The position numbers and the translations under genes were made by a program. Shown in pieces: positions 26,363 through 39,400 of a stretch of 64,000 bases of DNA; positions within the stretch are counted from its first letter, which is position 1; each line of letters starts with the position of its first letter. The stretch is from Opisthocomus hoazin. Lineage: Eukaryota > Chordata > Aves > Opisthocomiformes > Opisthocomidae. The notes beneath the pieces were generated by a model. It saw only the letters and a program-made list of their open reading frames with translations, had not been told where the DNA came from and did no database searches. The DNA lies in assembly GCF_030867145.1 (NCBI RefSeq), contig NC_134434.1:9362001-9426000 (forward strand), given 5' to 3'.

Positions 26363-29300
26363 AGGAGTTAGATTTCCTTAGGTGTGGTTTGTAAGCAGCT
26401 TGTGCTAGATGGCATCATTGAAAGTATGGTCCTGTGAGAAACTGTGATCACTGAACAATTACAGCTTCAAATATCTTATAGCCTTAGTCAGTAGGTGTGG
26501 ATGCCTGTATATTGTTTACTAGAGATGTGCCCCAATTCTGACTTTTTGTAGTAGCTTTCTTAACCTGTATTAGTTGTTTTAAAGGTGCTTTGTCTGTTTT
26601 CTTCTACTGGTTATTTAGGCCACAGAAGGAAAACTTTTTGTAAAGTGTGTAATTGTGACAGTTGCACTGAAGTCTGGTTTCACCAAGTGAGCTGAAGAAG
26701 ACACCTCAGTGCTCCTATCCAAGTCCCATGCTTTACAGGATTTCTGTGCTGCACATCAGAGGTATTCCTGAGCCTGGAAACACTGCATCATTAAGTGTAG
26801 TGATTCCCCACCCTTAAGCTCTTCAAGCTTAATAGCTAAGCGTGTAGTTCCTACCCACAGAAAACAGTCATGCATGCTTGGGCACAGTGGCTGTCACTGG
26901 TCCTAGTTTCTGTACATCTTCCTGAAACAGTGATCTTTAGCACTGATTGTGGGTGGACCTTGAGCACTTAAAAGCGTGAATAAGCAGCTTATGCAGCTGC
27001 TGGAGCTGAGCCTCCCTGGCAGGATGGTTTGTCATGCTGCTTGCTTTGAAAGGGCTGGGGTCTTCAGTGCGTGATTCGGCTGCCAGGTTCTCACGTGCTT
27101 CCTGAACGTCCACTTTCTTTGTGCAGGTCTGTGGGGTAGGTGCCAGATTGCAGAGAAGAGCGGGGCTGGCAGCCCAGGACATGGCATGCTGCATGGCGTC
27201 CACTTTCTTCCCCCAGAAGGAAGCAGCGAAGGGCAGCTGAGAGGAAGGTCCTCAAAGGAGCTTGGCTGGCCCATGTTCTGCATTTATCCAGTCCTCGTCA
27301 GTCCCTGAGCTCCCTACGGCTCAAGGATGGGGTCAGCAAAAGTGAGGACCAGCTTCCAGGAGGGGGTCCAAGTCTTGCAGTTAGGCAGTTCAGAAGCTGT
27401 TCAGGCTTATGATGGGTCATTGCCTCCAAAAGCTCATTTGTTTTTTTCATGGGGCTTAGAAGTGAAAGTTTAGGAGCAGAATAATTACACTTTGACAAAG
27501 AATACATGGTACTGACCAGCGTGTGTACAGTGCAGTCTGTGCTGTAGCTATAGATGAGTACTCCAATACAAGTAAATATGTGAAGGTTAGGTTGCCATAA
27601 AGTGGCAGCAAAGTGAGCCCTTAGCCTTTAGAGATGACACTGTACATTTAATTGCTAATGCATTTCTTTTAAAGAGCATCTAAGCTGCTATTATTAGAAA
27701 AAGTGAATATGTGGTGTTACCTACAGGGAACAAAAAGAGAGTATTTCATGATCTTCTTGACCTTTACTTTCTTGTGTTAATTTGTTTAATACCAGTGAGA
27801 TTTTCCTGCTGTAAAAACTTGCTTAAGCAGAGACTTCTCCAAGACCTCTGAAAAAGATGTGCTAATTGGGAGGTAGGGCTGTGCGAGATCTGCTTCTTCC
27901 TTTCCTCCCTTGATTTTCAAACTCCCACTTCAGGGGTCCAGTGTGCCTCTCTCTTTCCCACCTGGATCAGACTTTTACTAGCTGGTGCAATTCTGTAACA
28001 GCAGTCAGGGCTTTGTTGCATTAAACTTTTTAAGAGAAACAGGAGCTCTGTGCCTGTGGGACTTAGCATGCAGAAGGAAACTTTGAGGAAATGTTAGATA
28101 AACAAACACTTCTGGATACTTCTGAAACATCTTAATTGCTCTTAACAATCTTTTTCAACACCCACTGAAAAGGTCTTATTGCCTATTTGTAGATCCCAAG
28201 GTACTTTTTAAAGAGCAACAGTGTCGTTATCTCTGCGTGCTGGTGAGGATGCAAGGTGCAGGTCAGAAGATGCGGTGAAGAACCTGGGGCTATAGCAGGA
28301 CCAGGGTAGACTCCATGGCTGGTGTCTGACCTGCCAAACCCCCAGCTCCCTGTCAGTGAGGGGTCATGGCCGTGCTGAAGGTGCTGTGGCTCAGAGCCAT
28401 AAATTTGATTGCATGAGGCGGTATGGCTTCAATAAATACTACAGGGTATAGACCAAGAATAAATCCTTTTGGACATCTCTTGGACTGGTACCTAGGGAAA
28501 GTTTCAGGCTTAATAAGGCTGACGCAGAAAAGTGGGAGAAGCCACATACACATGTGCTTACTATTGTATAGTGCCGAAGTGTCTTACTGATATTACTTGT
28601 GTATCTGGAAGACCTGTTGAAAGCTCAGCGAGAAGACCATCCAGACATCTGCTCCGAGTATGTACCTAGAGATTAAAACACTGCAGGTAAAGCTGTCCTT
28701 TTGATTGCTTGGGTGTTCATTAGTTAACTAGGTTTGAGCAGGTGGGGTTGGTTTGAATTTCTTAAACCTCCATATGCTAGGAGTTTTCACAGTCATATAA
28801 ATTGGTATTTCAGGAAAAAATGGAAGGCGAGACCTGCATTTCTAGTAGTAGTTTTTGCGGAGCTTAAAAGCTGCAGTTTCTGGCTGACTTCTCATGTTGA
28901 GATGAAAAAGGCACTGAGAAAAACTGGTGTCATCAGCATAGAACATCACTAGTTCTACAAAAGGGGATTTAAGCCTCTGTGGCTTTAGCATATGAGTGTC
29001 CAGAGACTGCGTGGTTGACTTGAAGCCATGTTGCTGCAAGCGGTGCCACTGTAACCGCGTCCCAGTGGACAGGCTTGCCAGAAGGGCAGCTGGTGCTCGC
29101 GGTGGTGCCAGGCTGCCAGTGCCTGGGGGTTCCTGGAGAAGGAGCTGGCCAGGGTGGCAGCTGGGCCTGAATATGAGGTGTATCTGTGAATGAAATGCTT
29201 CATTACTTGTGCCAATAAACTAAGCCTGAAATGCATGATTGTCTTAACTTGCTGGCAATAGTTCAATGGTAAACCTGCCTGTGGAGCTTGCAGGTGAGCT

Positions 29301-30208
29301 TTGGAGTAGAGCTCTGAGTTGGAGCATTTACGGGACTCGCTCTGGAGTCATGAGTTATTTGTGTCACACTGGATGGGAATTGTCAAAGCAGTATTGTGTT
29401 GCTACATATCAAAGCACAGAGCAAAATCTCAGACCTTATTTTTTCAATTAAGAATTTTTATTTGTCCCTCGGGGACAAGCAAGTAGAAAACAGCTTGTCT
29501 TGGCTATTGTGAGTGCTCATGGGGCAAGGAGCAGGGGGAGGGGATGAACAGCAAGAGCAAAGTGTTGCAGTAATGAGGATGACGTCTTATTTTAGTTGAT
29601 ACATAATCAAGACGTGGTTCCAGGAAGCAGGAACAGATGGCTTTGGTGCTTTTTTCCCTGCTCTCTTACATCTTTGATTGTCACCAAGACTTACCATAAA
29701 TGTTTTAACAATTGCCAACTCTTTTTTTTTTTTTTACCTTATATATTTCTGCCCATCCTCAAAGACAGAGTAAACTGTTAGATTTAGCTGGCTTGTTATT
29801 GTTTAATCAGTAATGTTAATCACAGGGCTAACTCTCAGTGACTTCAAGTATTCTCTTTTTTCAAAGGAAGCCTCTTTATTATAAAAACTTTGAGGATATT
29901 TATTACTTCAAGAGCATTTTGATAGTAAATTAGGGCAAAACTGATTGCATTTTATACCTGTGTGTTGTGTCCCTCTCTCCTATAGTGGAGTCAGAGATGG
30001 TATTTGAGTCCTTCTAGAAGGTGCAAGCGACCTTGGGGGCTTGCAGGAACTGGCTTTGTAAAGTAGCTCAGGCTTTTTGTTTTATGGCTTGTATTCAGTG
30101 TCACTTTTGCTTACCAGGGCATCCAGAGAGGGGGTTATTGCTTCTCCTGTATCCTCTTGACTCCCTTGAAGGATGATCTGAATTGCCTCCCAATTCTTCT
30201 TTTGCCAG

Positions 30209-30432
30209 GGTGGTGAAATCCAGGACTGTGTCTACTTGGACAACGAAAGCGCCTACAGCGAGTCAGAGCTCTTTCCTGATGACGACGCAATGACTCTAGC
30301 ACAGCAAGAGGTTCACCATGAGTCTGACATGGACAGTGCTATTGAGAGTGCCCAGAGCTCGGAGGCCTCCGACGTGTGTCGTAGCGAGGAGAAGGATGGT
30401 GTGCTTGGTGGCCTGTTTCTGCCCGGTGACAA
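30209..30432 (+). CDS. RAB11FIP4: RAB11FIP4 exon (first one visible), acidic region
   Basis: The acceptor is a pyrimidine tract ending TTTTGCCAG and the donor is AA|GTGAGT. The exon enters in phase 0 and leaves with two bases of a Lys codon. It encodes 74 residues starting GGEIQDCVY, rich in Glu, Asp and Ser, and ending near the conserved GGLFLPGDK. This part diverges most from human FIP4, but DAMTLA and the GGLFLP motif align. An in-frame ATG at 30290 (MTLAQQ) could start an N-terminally short isoform. Confidence 0.93.
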
Positions 30433-33400
30433 GTGAGTGGTGGTCTTGCCCCATGGCAGCCCTGTTTTGAGGCATGTGCAAAAGGACCAGGGAGAAAGGA
30501 GTCTTTAGGTGACTAATCCCTGCCGTGGGAGGCTGAGGATGCCTGAAGGACTTAGAAACTTAAAATCCATTTACATTGTAAGGGAGATGGATGTCCAGGC
30601 CCTCTAAGTGGCTTAGACAGTCTCAGACCTGGCTCCTTCTGGCATGTTTGGTGAGAACTCATGGGACTTGCATATTGCGTGTTGAAATGAAAATGTTGGG
30701 TCTCTCCAGAATGGATCACTTCATTAGCATCCCCCCAAACTTAGGATCTTCTGTGTTCCCATACCCTTTATATGCTGGAATTAAAACAAATACTTCCTGC
30801 AAAGCAGTGTGATGTGCGGAATGCTGCTTTAGTCTTTTGTACGACTAGTTATCTGAAGATGTGGGATCTGCAGATTTGCTTTGCAGCTCCATGTACCAAG
30901 CTAGTGATGTGTGTTTCTAATTTTCCATAACCTTTAGTGTGCAACAGTAAATTGTGTTTAACACAGGGTGTCCTGGCATGTGCGTGTGTAACCATAGTTT
31001 GCTGTTAATACAAGAGTGTCTCTGTAATCCTAACCTGACTCTTCCCAGGTGTGTGTCTGGGGGTGTTGGTAAAAGCTGACTGGGGAGAGGAAAGGACCCA
31101 ACTTGGTTTAATCCCGCTTTGAACTGAGTTAATGCAGTACCACAGGACAGAGCTCAGCTGGGCTTGCTTTGTAAGCTTCTGCCCTGTCTTCCCTATTTTT
31201 GGCTTGTCATCTTGGTTTGTGCCTCTTGAGCTTCTTTCATTGCTAAGGCAGTCCTCCTTCTCTCTCCTGGGCCTCCTCGGGTGCTCTCTGCGCAGCCTCG
31301 GTCCTACCCTCTTCCTGAATTTCTCAGCTAGCTGAGATCTGGCCTTCTCCCATTTGCCCAAGCAATCCCAGAGACTGTATCAAGATAATTCCAGTTTTCA
31401 TCAGCTCTTTATCAAACTTTTCTCCTTGCCTTGCCATTCTCAGTTCTTCAAAACACCCATCCTTGCAGGGAGTGACTTTTACCCATACTGCATTTGAAAC
31501 GAGTAGCTTTCCTCCCAGCTGTGTCATTCAGGCTCTTGTGAAGAGGCGGGGGGGCATTGTGCATCCTGTGCCCTCCTCCTGGGGAGGCAGGAACTCCTAA
31601 GAGCTGCTGTGCTACTACTAATAGGTCTTGGTTTATCCTCTGAGGCCTTCTCAGCTTTGGTAAATCTGTGGGAAAACACTTGGAAAGCTTTTGTGTTAAG
31701 ACACAGTAGAGATTTTTACCTTGGCCAAACCATGATACTTGGTTGTTGAAGCAGCAGGTGGGTTGTGTATCAGGTGTGCCAGCCCTCTGTGAAGTCCTGC
31801 TCTGAAGAACAGGAAATAGCTGTAATAAAAAAACAAAACCCCAAACCTAGAAGATTCCTTCAGAAGGTGTTAGAATGGGGAAAACTGTCTGCTTTTAGCA
31901 ACTCCCTTGAAAATGACTGTGCGATTCCTAGACAGTTTCCAGCCTGTGGCTGGTTATGAGTTTGGGATCTACTCTGAGCACAGACTGTTTCAACCCAAGC
32001 AGTTTAAAGCTTGGCAAAGCTTATGAATAACTACAAATTGAAAGTTCTAAGCAACATTACCAGGCGGATCCAGCAGTGGTGACTGTTTGCGTAGCTGCTA
32101 TAAGAGAAGCTTAGCCAGGCAATGCATGAGAGATAATGGGCTACTGAACGCCAGCCTGTTGACAAGTGGTGGTGTCCCAAGGCTATTACCCTGCAGAGTG
32201 GGGTTTATGGACCAGCATATGTTATCTCAACTGGTCATTTACCTCCATCCGTGGTGGAAGTGTTATGAGGAGCTTCTTGCTAAACTGACTTAGTGTAACA
32301 ACATCAAGACGCAAACAGCAGTTGCAGTTACATAGACCATAGTCACCCAAAACCCCATCAACACACAGTATGTCTGTGGCACAGCGGGTCTTTATGAATA
32401 GATGTTAGTGGGATGTGTTGAGCTTCTCACTAATCCATGTCCAAGTCAAGAGGCCTTGTTAGATATGTTTGATCTATTTCTAGTACGAGTATTCATATCT
32501 TCATGATCTGCATCCTTTGATAGTGTGCCAGGCTTGGGTTGCCCTAATTTCTGTTAATGTGAATTAGATAAATGAATTGCAGGTTATAAATGGATCTCAT
32601 CAAAACAGGAGCAACAAAAGAGCATACATCCAAAATGTTGGCAGGCTTCCTCTTCTACTAATTGCTTTCAGAGGGAAGGGATATGCAAATAATGCTTGCA
32701 CTGCCTGCCAAAGGAACAGTGTTGCATCTATTGTTTACAGCTCACATGTAGTATTACAGGGAGAGGAACGTCCCCATCTCCAAAGGGGCAGGGCATGTTT
32801 AGGAGGCTGAGGATAGACTCAAAAGAAACCTAGGACACAAAGTTGTTCATCTGCTGGAGAACAACGTCAACTGGGTACTCCAGTCCCATGGCTTAGCTAG
32901 TGGAGATGAAGATGTAAGCACTGTGCACTGAAGCAAAAGGACTGGAAAAATTTAACCCAATCTGCACAAAGTGTCAGCAGATCAAATCGGTGCCTTCTTT
33001 CTATTGCAGAGAGGTGCTGGATTCTACTTTGTGGTGGGAACAGTAATGTGTCAGGCAACTCCAGGGCTTCACAAGTGGAGCATGTGTTTCAGGCCTTAGG
33101 TGTGCATTTTCTGAGAAGTGTGTTTAGAAGAGCTTGTATGTGAATTTACTGCCTTGTCTGTCTGAATGCCTTACTGAGGTGGGAGCTGAGCAAACCTGTG
33201 TGAAATACCTGCCTCTGCAAGACAGAACACTGCATGACTGCAGGGTAGTCTGGACTCTGGGCAGGTGAATCACTATGCATCCTCTGCAGCAAACTTGCTG
33301 TGTTGTATTAGATGTGATGTGCTCAAAACTACTTTGCCAGCTGTTTTCCTATGGTGCTTGGCTCTGCTGATCTATTTACCTATATGCCCTCTCTCTCTGA

Positions 33401-36400
33401 GGTCACAGGGTCCTGCCATTCCCTACCTGGTTGGCATTATCTTAGGTACTTCTCTGGTAGTAAAGCAGCCTTTTCTTGTGGTCCATATCTCCTCTAAAAG
33501 ACACATTTTGTCACAACAGAAGGAAGAACAGGAACCCAGCCTCCATTAGGTCACATCGGTAGCTTTAGTGACTCTCTGGCATGTGGTGAGTTGAAGTTTG
33601 TTTCTGACCACACAAAACAGAGTGGCTGAAACTGAAGGGATGTGGGAGAGGGTTTATGGGGGTTACTGGGAAACTCTGACAGTGGAATAGAGTGACAGCC
33701 TCTGTCTTGTACATGTTCCTCCCACTATCCCATGCATTTCAGAGCTGTCTGCACAGCTCCTGCATTCAGCACAGAAGTCCCACAAGGAGTGGTCTTCACC
33801 ACCACCTGAAAAGATGATTAAGGATTGGCCAAGTGTGCTCTTTAAAGTGAAATAGTTTGTGTTGATCCAAACCTGTCTCACAAATAGCTATTCATAGATT
33901 CTCATGCTCTTGTCTTTCAAGACATCAAATGCACATCAGATGTGTTTAACACTGAAGTTTTTTAGCACAAAGTAAGTGGGTTACAACTTCAAATGAGGGG
34001 AAAAGCTGTAATGGTGGAAGATTCCAGGTGAGGTGAGATGCTATCAAAGTCGGCCTTCGAGATGTTTTGACCTCTTGTTTCAGGTCAGGTCCTCACAACC
34101 CTTCTGCATCTGACCTCTCAACTTATTCCACCGCCTCTCTGATCAGTAATGAAGAACAGTTTGAAGACTATGGGGAAGGAGATGATGTGGATTTTACTCC
34201 CAGTAGCCCATGCCCTGATGATGAGACCAGAACCAACGCCTACTCTGACCTTGGCTCATCTGTATCTTCCAGGTTGCTCCTTATTCTTTAACAAACAGTT
34301 TTTCTACTTTGTTCTTCTCTGAGCATGGGTGACCATACCAGAGTTTACACTGGTTACATAGACTCACCTTAAAAGCAAGATGTTATCAGTTGATTTTCTG
34401 CCCTCCAATTGACAGACTATACTTAGTAATACAAGCTACAGCAAGTATGTTGTTTCTAATAACCTCTGTTGGGTTCTGTTGAAATAACTGAGCTGTTCTG
34501 GTTATAGAGATTTCTTTCTATTGTAGACAGTAGATGTCACAGTTAGGGGCTAGTATTGGAAGTTACCTGCTGCCAGCTGGAAACCAGCTTAGCACTGTGC
34601 ACGAGCCCTGATGGAGTGAAGACCTGCAAGAGAGCTGTTTCTCTTCAGTGTTGTGATACTAAAATCCTTAGCACTAACCTGTGAGGTGGAGTGCTGTATA
34701 CGGACAAGGGGTTGTTTGAAACAAGCATCCATACTGACTTTGAATGTCTTGGAGACCATAAGCAAGTAGCTGCTGCGTGTTAGGAGCTGGAAATGCCCCT
34801 ACAGTCCGCCCGTTTCCTGAATGTGACCTCAGTCTCTGTAGCCCTTACGTCCTCTGACCAAGTCAGTTGCTGGTTTTAAAATCCTTCCCCAAGCAAGGGC
34901 ATGAGTGAGCAGGGTTGGGGAAGAGCCGAGCATGAAGATGCTCTAGGATTTGTCTGCTTAAATCAATTGCACATGAAGGTCTTGTGCTTCACTGCTAACA
35001 CAGGACAAGCTCACTGCATCCACCTGTTCCGCATGCAACCCCTATGTGCTGCCCTCTGTTTCAAGCACTTTTGCAATCCTGCATTGCCACCTCTGTCATG
35101 CATGCAGAGCCAGCACCCCTCTCCACTGCCCCTTCGTGATGATGGCTTGTGTCCTTCATACCTTGTTTCCTCAGGTTTATGCTGCCCTTTCCATTCCTAT
35201 TCCTGGGGCTCTGTGCACTTCGTGCCATGATTGCTCTTTTTTATTTGAGTTTATTTGCTCTTTGTTATGCCAAGAGCTACTGTTACCTCCTTCAGACCTG
35301 TGTCCACTTCTCCCTTCCTCCTCATTCTGGGGTTCCTTCCATCCTACCATCTGAGGGGGTTTGTGTGACAGCTTCTTACCAGACCACTCTGTTTTTCATC
35401 TTCCTGCCTTTCTCTTGGAGAAAAGGCTCTTTAGGTTGCATGCCAGGCTCTAGTGGGAAGATGGGCAAGATGAGAGGGGGCATTACTGAAGTGGAGCATA
35501 CTAAGGTAGCTGCTTTTGCTACGTGCATCGCATGGGCTCTGTATACCTTGTGCTATTCTTCCAGTCACCGAAACTGATACTTTCCACTGACACCTAGAAC
35601 ACGTCCTCTGTAAAGCCTCAACTTGGACAGGTAGACTTGCTTTAAGGCTAGCATTCTCCACCATCAGCTCTAAGTTAGATGAGCTGCGGTTAGAGGTGTT
35701 TCCTCAAGTCCCTTGGCTGTGATTCTGACACACAGTCAAGAGGATAACCTGTTGTGAGTTAGTCACTAAAGCCAGTAACATCTCTCCTTTCCTGCAAACA
35801 GTGCTGGCCAAACACCCCGAAAAATGAGGCATGTTTATAACAGCGAGTTACTGGATGTTTACTGCTCACAGTGCTGCAAAAAGATAAATCTACTCAACGA
35901 TTTGGAAGCCAGGCTGAAAAACTTGAAAGCAAACAGGTAAGCAGCCTATTGCACTGCTTTTAGCAATGCCCCATTGAAATGGGACTAGCTGGTAGCAGGA
36001 GGAGGGGAAGACAGAGCCCTTTCTTTCCCTGTATCACATTCTGTCTTACACATGTGGTGTTCTTACAAAACAGTAAGAAATTCAGACCTTGATATCTAGC
36101 CTGAACCAAAGTGTTGTTCTTCATTAGCTAGTAAGTAGTTTTCTGATTTAAGGTGCAGACAGTGTTAATAAACTCAAAAGTTTTAACCAGTGAGCTCTCT
36201 GATTGCAGAGTGAGAGTGATATTTCCAGGAATTTTTCCCAGGAAGTGGGGTCTGCTGTACTGCTTGGTGCAGATCTACAGTTAGCTACTGTTTTCTCCAG
36301 GTGGGAAGGAGTGATCTGGCAGATGCTTAGCTGATGCGTATAACCTTACATACACCTCTCCTAAAGCTATTGGTCAGCAGAGGTACTTCATTCCTGTGGG

Positions 36401-39400
36401 ATTTTTTATTTTGTCCTCAAGGGAACTTGGAAAAATGATGAATCCCATGGCAGAAGTTACTTTTGGGGTTCTCTGCAATTTCAGCTTTTTCCTACATTTC
36501 TATCTCTGCCACTCCATCCACTTCTAAACTGTGCTGAGCACTTGGAAAGAATTCACTGCCTCCAACGATCACCTAGGGTTTTTGAAGGAAGTTATTTGGT
36601 GGGCTTCGAGCTCCCCCTAGAAACTGAATGTAAATCCTGCCTGTCTGCATAACCCTTGGCACAGAGCGCAGTACACTGCTGTTTCTCTTGATGATACAGC
36701 AGCATAGTACTTGATATGAACAATGTTCCTGCCCTAGCAAGGAGTCTACTAACACCCAGACCATGACCAGCTAGGGCTTTGGTAATTTTAAGAGTGAGGC
36801 TTAAAGAGAGCAATGCTCTGACAAAGAGCTGTGTGTCTGCGTACACACAGAGATGCAGCATCCTCTTAATGAGAGATGCAGCTGGATATTTTAATTTGGT
36901 TCTAGTGTTGTTGTCTGGTCCTTCATTTAGATAATACTAGTCTCTGGCTGCAAAAGGGAACTGTAAAAATGGAAAGCATCTCAGTTCCTGTGCTAAACTG
37001 GGAAGCATTATGGGGAAGATAAACTAACTGTTTATAAATTCATCTAAAAACAGGAATCCAGAATAAATGTCCATCACTAACTCAGTGTCCCTTTGTGGTG
37101 TTTCTAATGTTAGTTTCGCTCTGATTTACACTGACAAATCTCCGCTAAATATAATGGTATTTGCAAATTGGCTTATTAATGATCACAGTAATTTGTGGCT
37201 CCACTCATCTTCACGTTGTTGGTAACTGCAGCTTTTGATTAAATTGTCTAAGATTATCGTTCACAGAATCATTTTTTTACTTCATTACAATCTCAATATT
37301 ATGTTTCATTGTGCAATTCAGCTGGAGTTTAAGTTAAGATTGAATCCAGTACTGATCAAATAAATGTTTAATTCCTGTATCATTCCTTCTGTATCCATGT
37401 AGCCCGAACAGGAAAATATCAAGCACAGCTTTTGGAAGGTAAGAGTCTTAAACTTTTTTATTAATACATGTGGAATCAGCTGTAACAATTCTGTAAGTGG
37501 GGTGGGAGGAGAGAGGAGGAAGAAGTTTAGGAAAACAAAAAAGTGCCAAGACAAGTTTTCAAGGGAAGGGGCCTGTATTTGGATAGGGATGTTGCAGAAT
37601 GTAGAAGCCACTGCTAGTCTTGGAGCAAGCCCTTGAGCTGGAATGAGCTCTGTTAAGACCGCAGGTAATTCCTTCCTTGTCTGCCAACTTTATTCCCTTA
37701 TACTGCTGTTCCATCAGTCCGCCTATTGGTTCTTTCACCCTCATAATGTGGGCCTTTTTGTTCTTGTTGCTGCTGCCAAAGAGCAAAGGAAAGCTAGAGC
37801 ATCCTTTTAAAAAGGACATACAGAATTGTCGTCATCTTTTGACTGAATGAACCAGGCCTGGGCTGGAGAGGGCTGTAAATTTCAACAATATTTTAGATAA
37901 TCTCCAGTATTATGTATTCTGACACTATTCTGTAGTGGGAACTGCTTGAGATTTCTTTTTTTCTGCTTTTTAAAGATGTTCTTACTGTGTGAAATTTTCT
38001 AGGTTAACTGTACCAACCAGTGCGCAGTGGTGACCTTATTTTAAATTTCAAATAAGACAAATGCAGCTCAGTACATAGTGTGAATAAGACTAAGTAGGTT
38101 TTTAAACTCAATTAATGCTGGTTTAAAGCAACAAGGAACTCACACCCTAGAACTAATCTCGTTAACTGAGCTCAGTATGACTTCATTTAGCTACCAGTCT
38201 CTTGTAAGATTTGTGCTTAAGTGGTTGTAATTGTCACTGAAATGATTGCACAAATTTTAGCATCAGATGTTCAAAGTGCAAAGCCAGTCTATAACACAGT
38301 ATCCAGTCTCTTTCTCCTCCATCCTCATCAAGCAAAATAATTATCCTTCTGATCTTTCAGACAACTCTTCCACAACAGTAACTTCAGCAGCAGTAATGGC
38401 AGCACAGAAGACCTGTTCAGAGACAGTATAGACTCCTGTGACAATGATATCACTGAAAAGGTGGGAAGCTGTGTGCATTGCGACTAATGTACCCAACAAA
38501 ATCCTGCTGGAGACATGCATCAATTGACGAAGCTCTCTTGCTCACGGTTACCAGTGATCTGCAGTAGCTCATTCAAAATGTCCTTGGTATTCCATTGGTA
38601 TTATGACTTTGCTTCACAAAAATGCAAGAACTGTGCCGGTATAGATCTAGGCGTTGTGTTAGTACTTCTTTACTGTCTGATCGCATTGATCACCTTCAAG
38701 GAAAATGCAGGGTCTGGGGAACTCAGAATTTCAGAGCTTAATTTCACTGCTGGCTTTGCAGAGAGGTATGCCCCCATTAAAAAGGGTAGCATAGCTAAAT
38801 GCCGGTTAGGAACAGTGAAGGGGTGTATGAAGAGAGATGCAAACTCTGAATTCTTTTCCACTTCCCCTTCCAGGTAACGTACCTAGAAAAAAAGGTGACA
38901 GAACTGGAGAATGATAGCCTGACAAATGGTGACTTGAAGAGCAAACTGAAACAAGAGAACACGCAGCTAGTTCACAGGTAATAAAGCACAGAGCCAGTTC
39001 TCTTTATCAGGTCAGAGCAAAGCTAGAACAAAGGTTTAGAGAAGGAACATCTCTAGCTGTAAAATATGATCAAGTCTTCTACCTTAATGCTGACAGAATA
39101 TAAGGCTTCATCTGAGAAGTCCTGGTGGAATAGGGCTGCCTTGCTGAATTTTCAGCAAGCAGAGGCCTTCCAAGCAAGTTTCTTAGTACAAAGGTATTGC
39201 TAGCTTGTATAGCAAGCTCTTCTGATACAGGAAAGGTTACCACTGATTGATTTTTTTTTTTTTTTTTTTTTTTTTCTTGCACATAGCAAGAGCAGAAGGC
39301 TGGGTCATAGTCCCAACTTCTTGAGACTGAGAATGAAAGAATAATAAATTAACTGATGCTACTTAATTCTACTACTTAATTCTATGTTTACTGGGAAGAT

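Larger units (their letters stand above)
18561..30208. other. Gene-free stretch, probable 5' intron of RAB11FIP4
   Basis: I found no exon with recognisable homology on either strand. It contains one CR1 copy (22545-22922), a T19 tract at 26344-26362 and ordinary unique sequence. I looked for the EF-hand motif sequence of Rab11-FIP4 (around FKDFCRGVFAMKG) and saw no coding match. If the 18-kb island is an internal promoter, this is the first intron of the short transcript. Confidence 0.55.

Noticed and set aside
26344..26366. T19 tract followed by TTAG as a splice acceptor
   Set aside because: No open, recognisable exon follows and no phase fits the RAB11FIP4 frame.
1..30208. EF-hand exons of RAB11FIP4 (around FKDFCRGVFAMKG)
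   Set aside because: No matching coding sequence was seen in any frame. A tblastn of the human N-terminus against this window would be decisive.
38515..38877. 120-codon open frame beginning before the exon at 38874
   Set aside because: It is intronic, has no family resemblance, and conflicts with the spliced frame fixed by the conserved protein.
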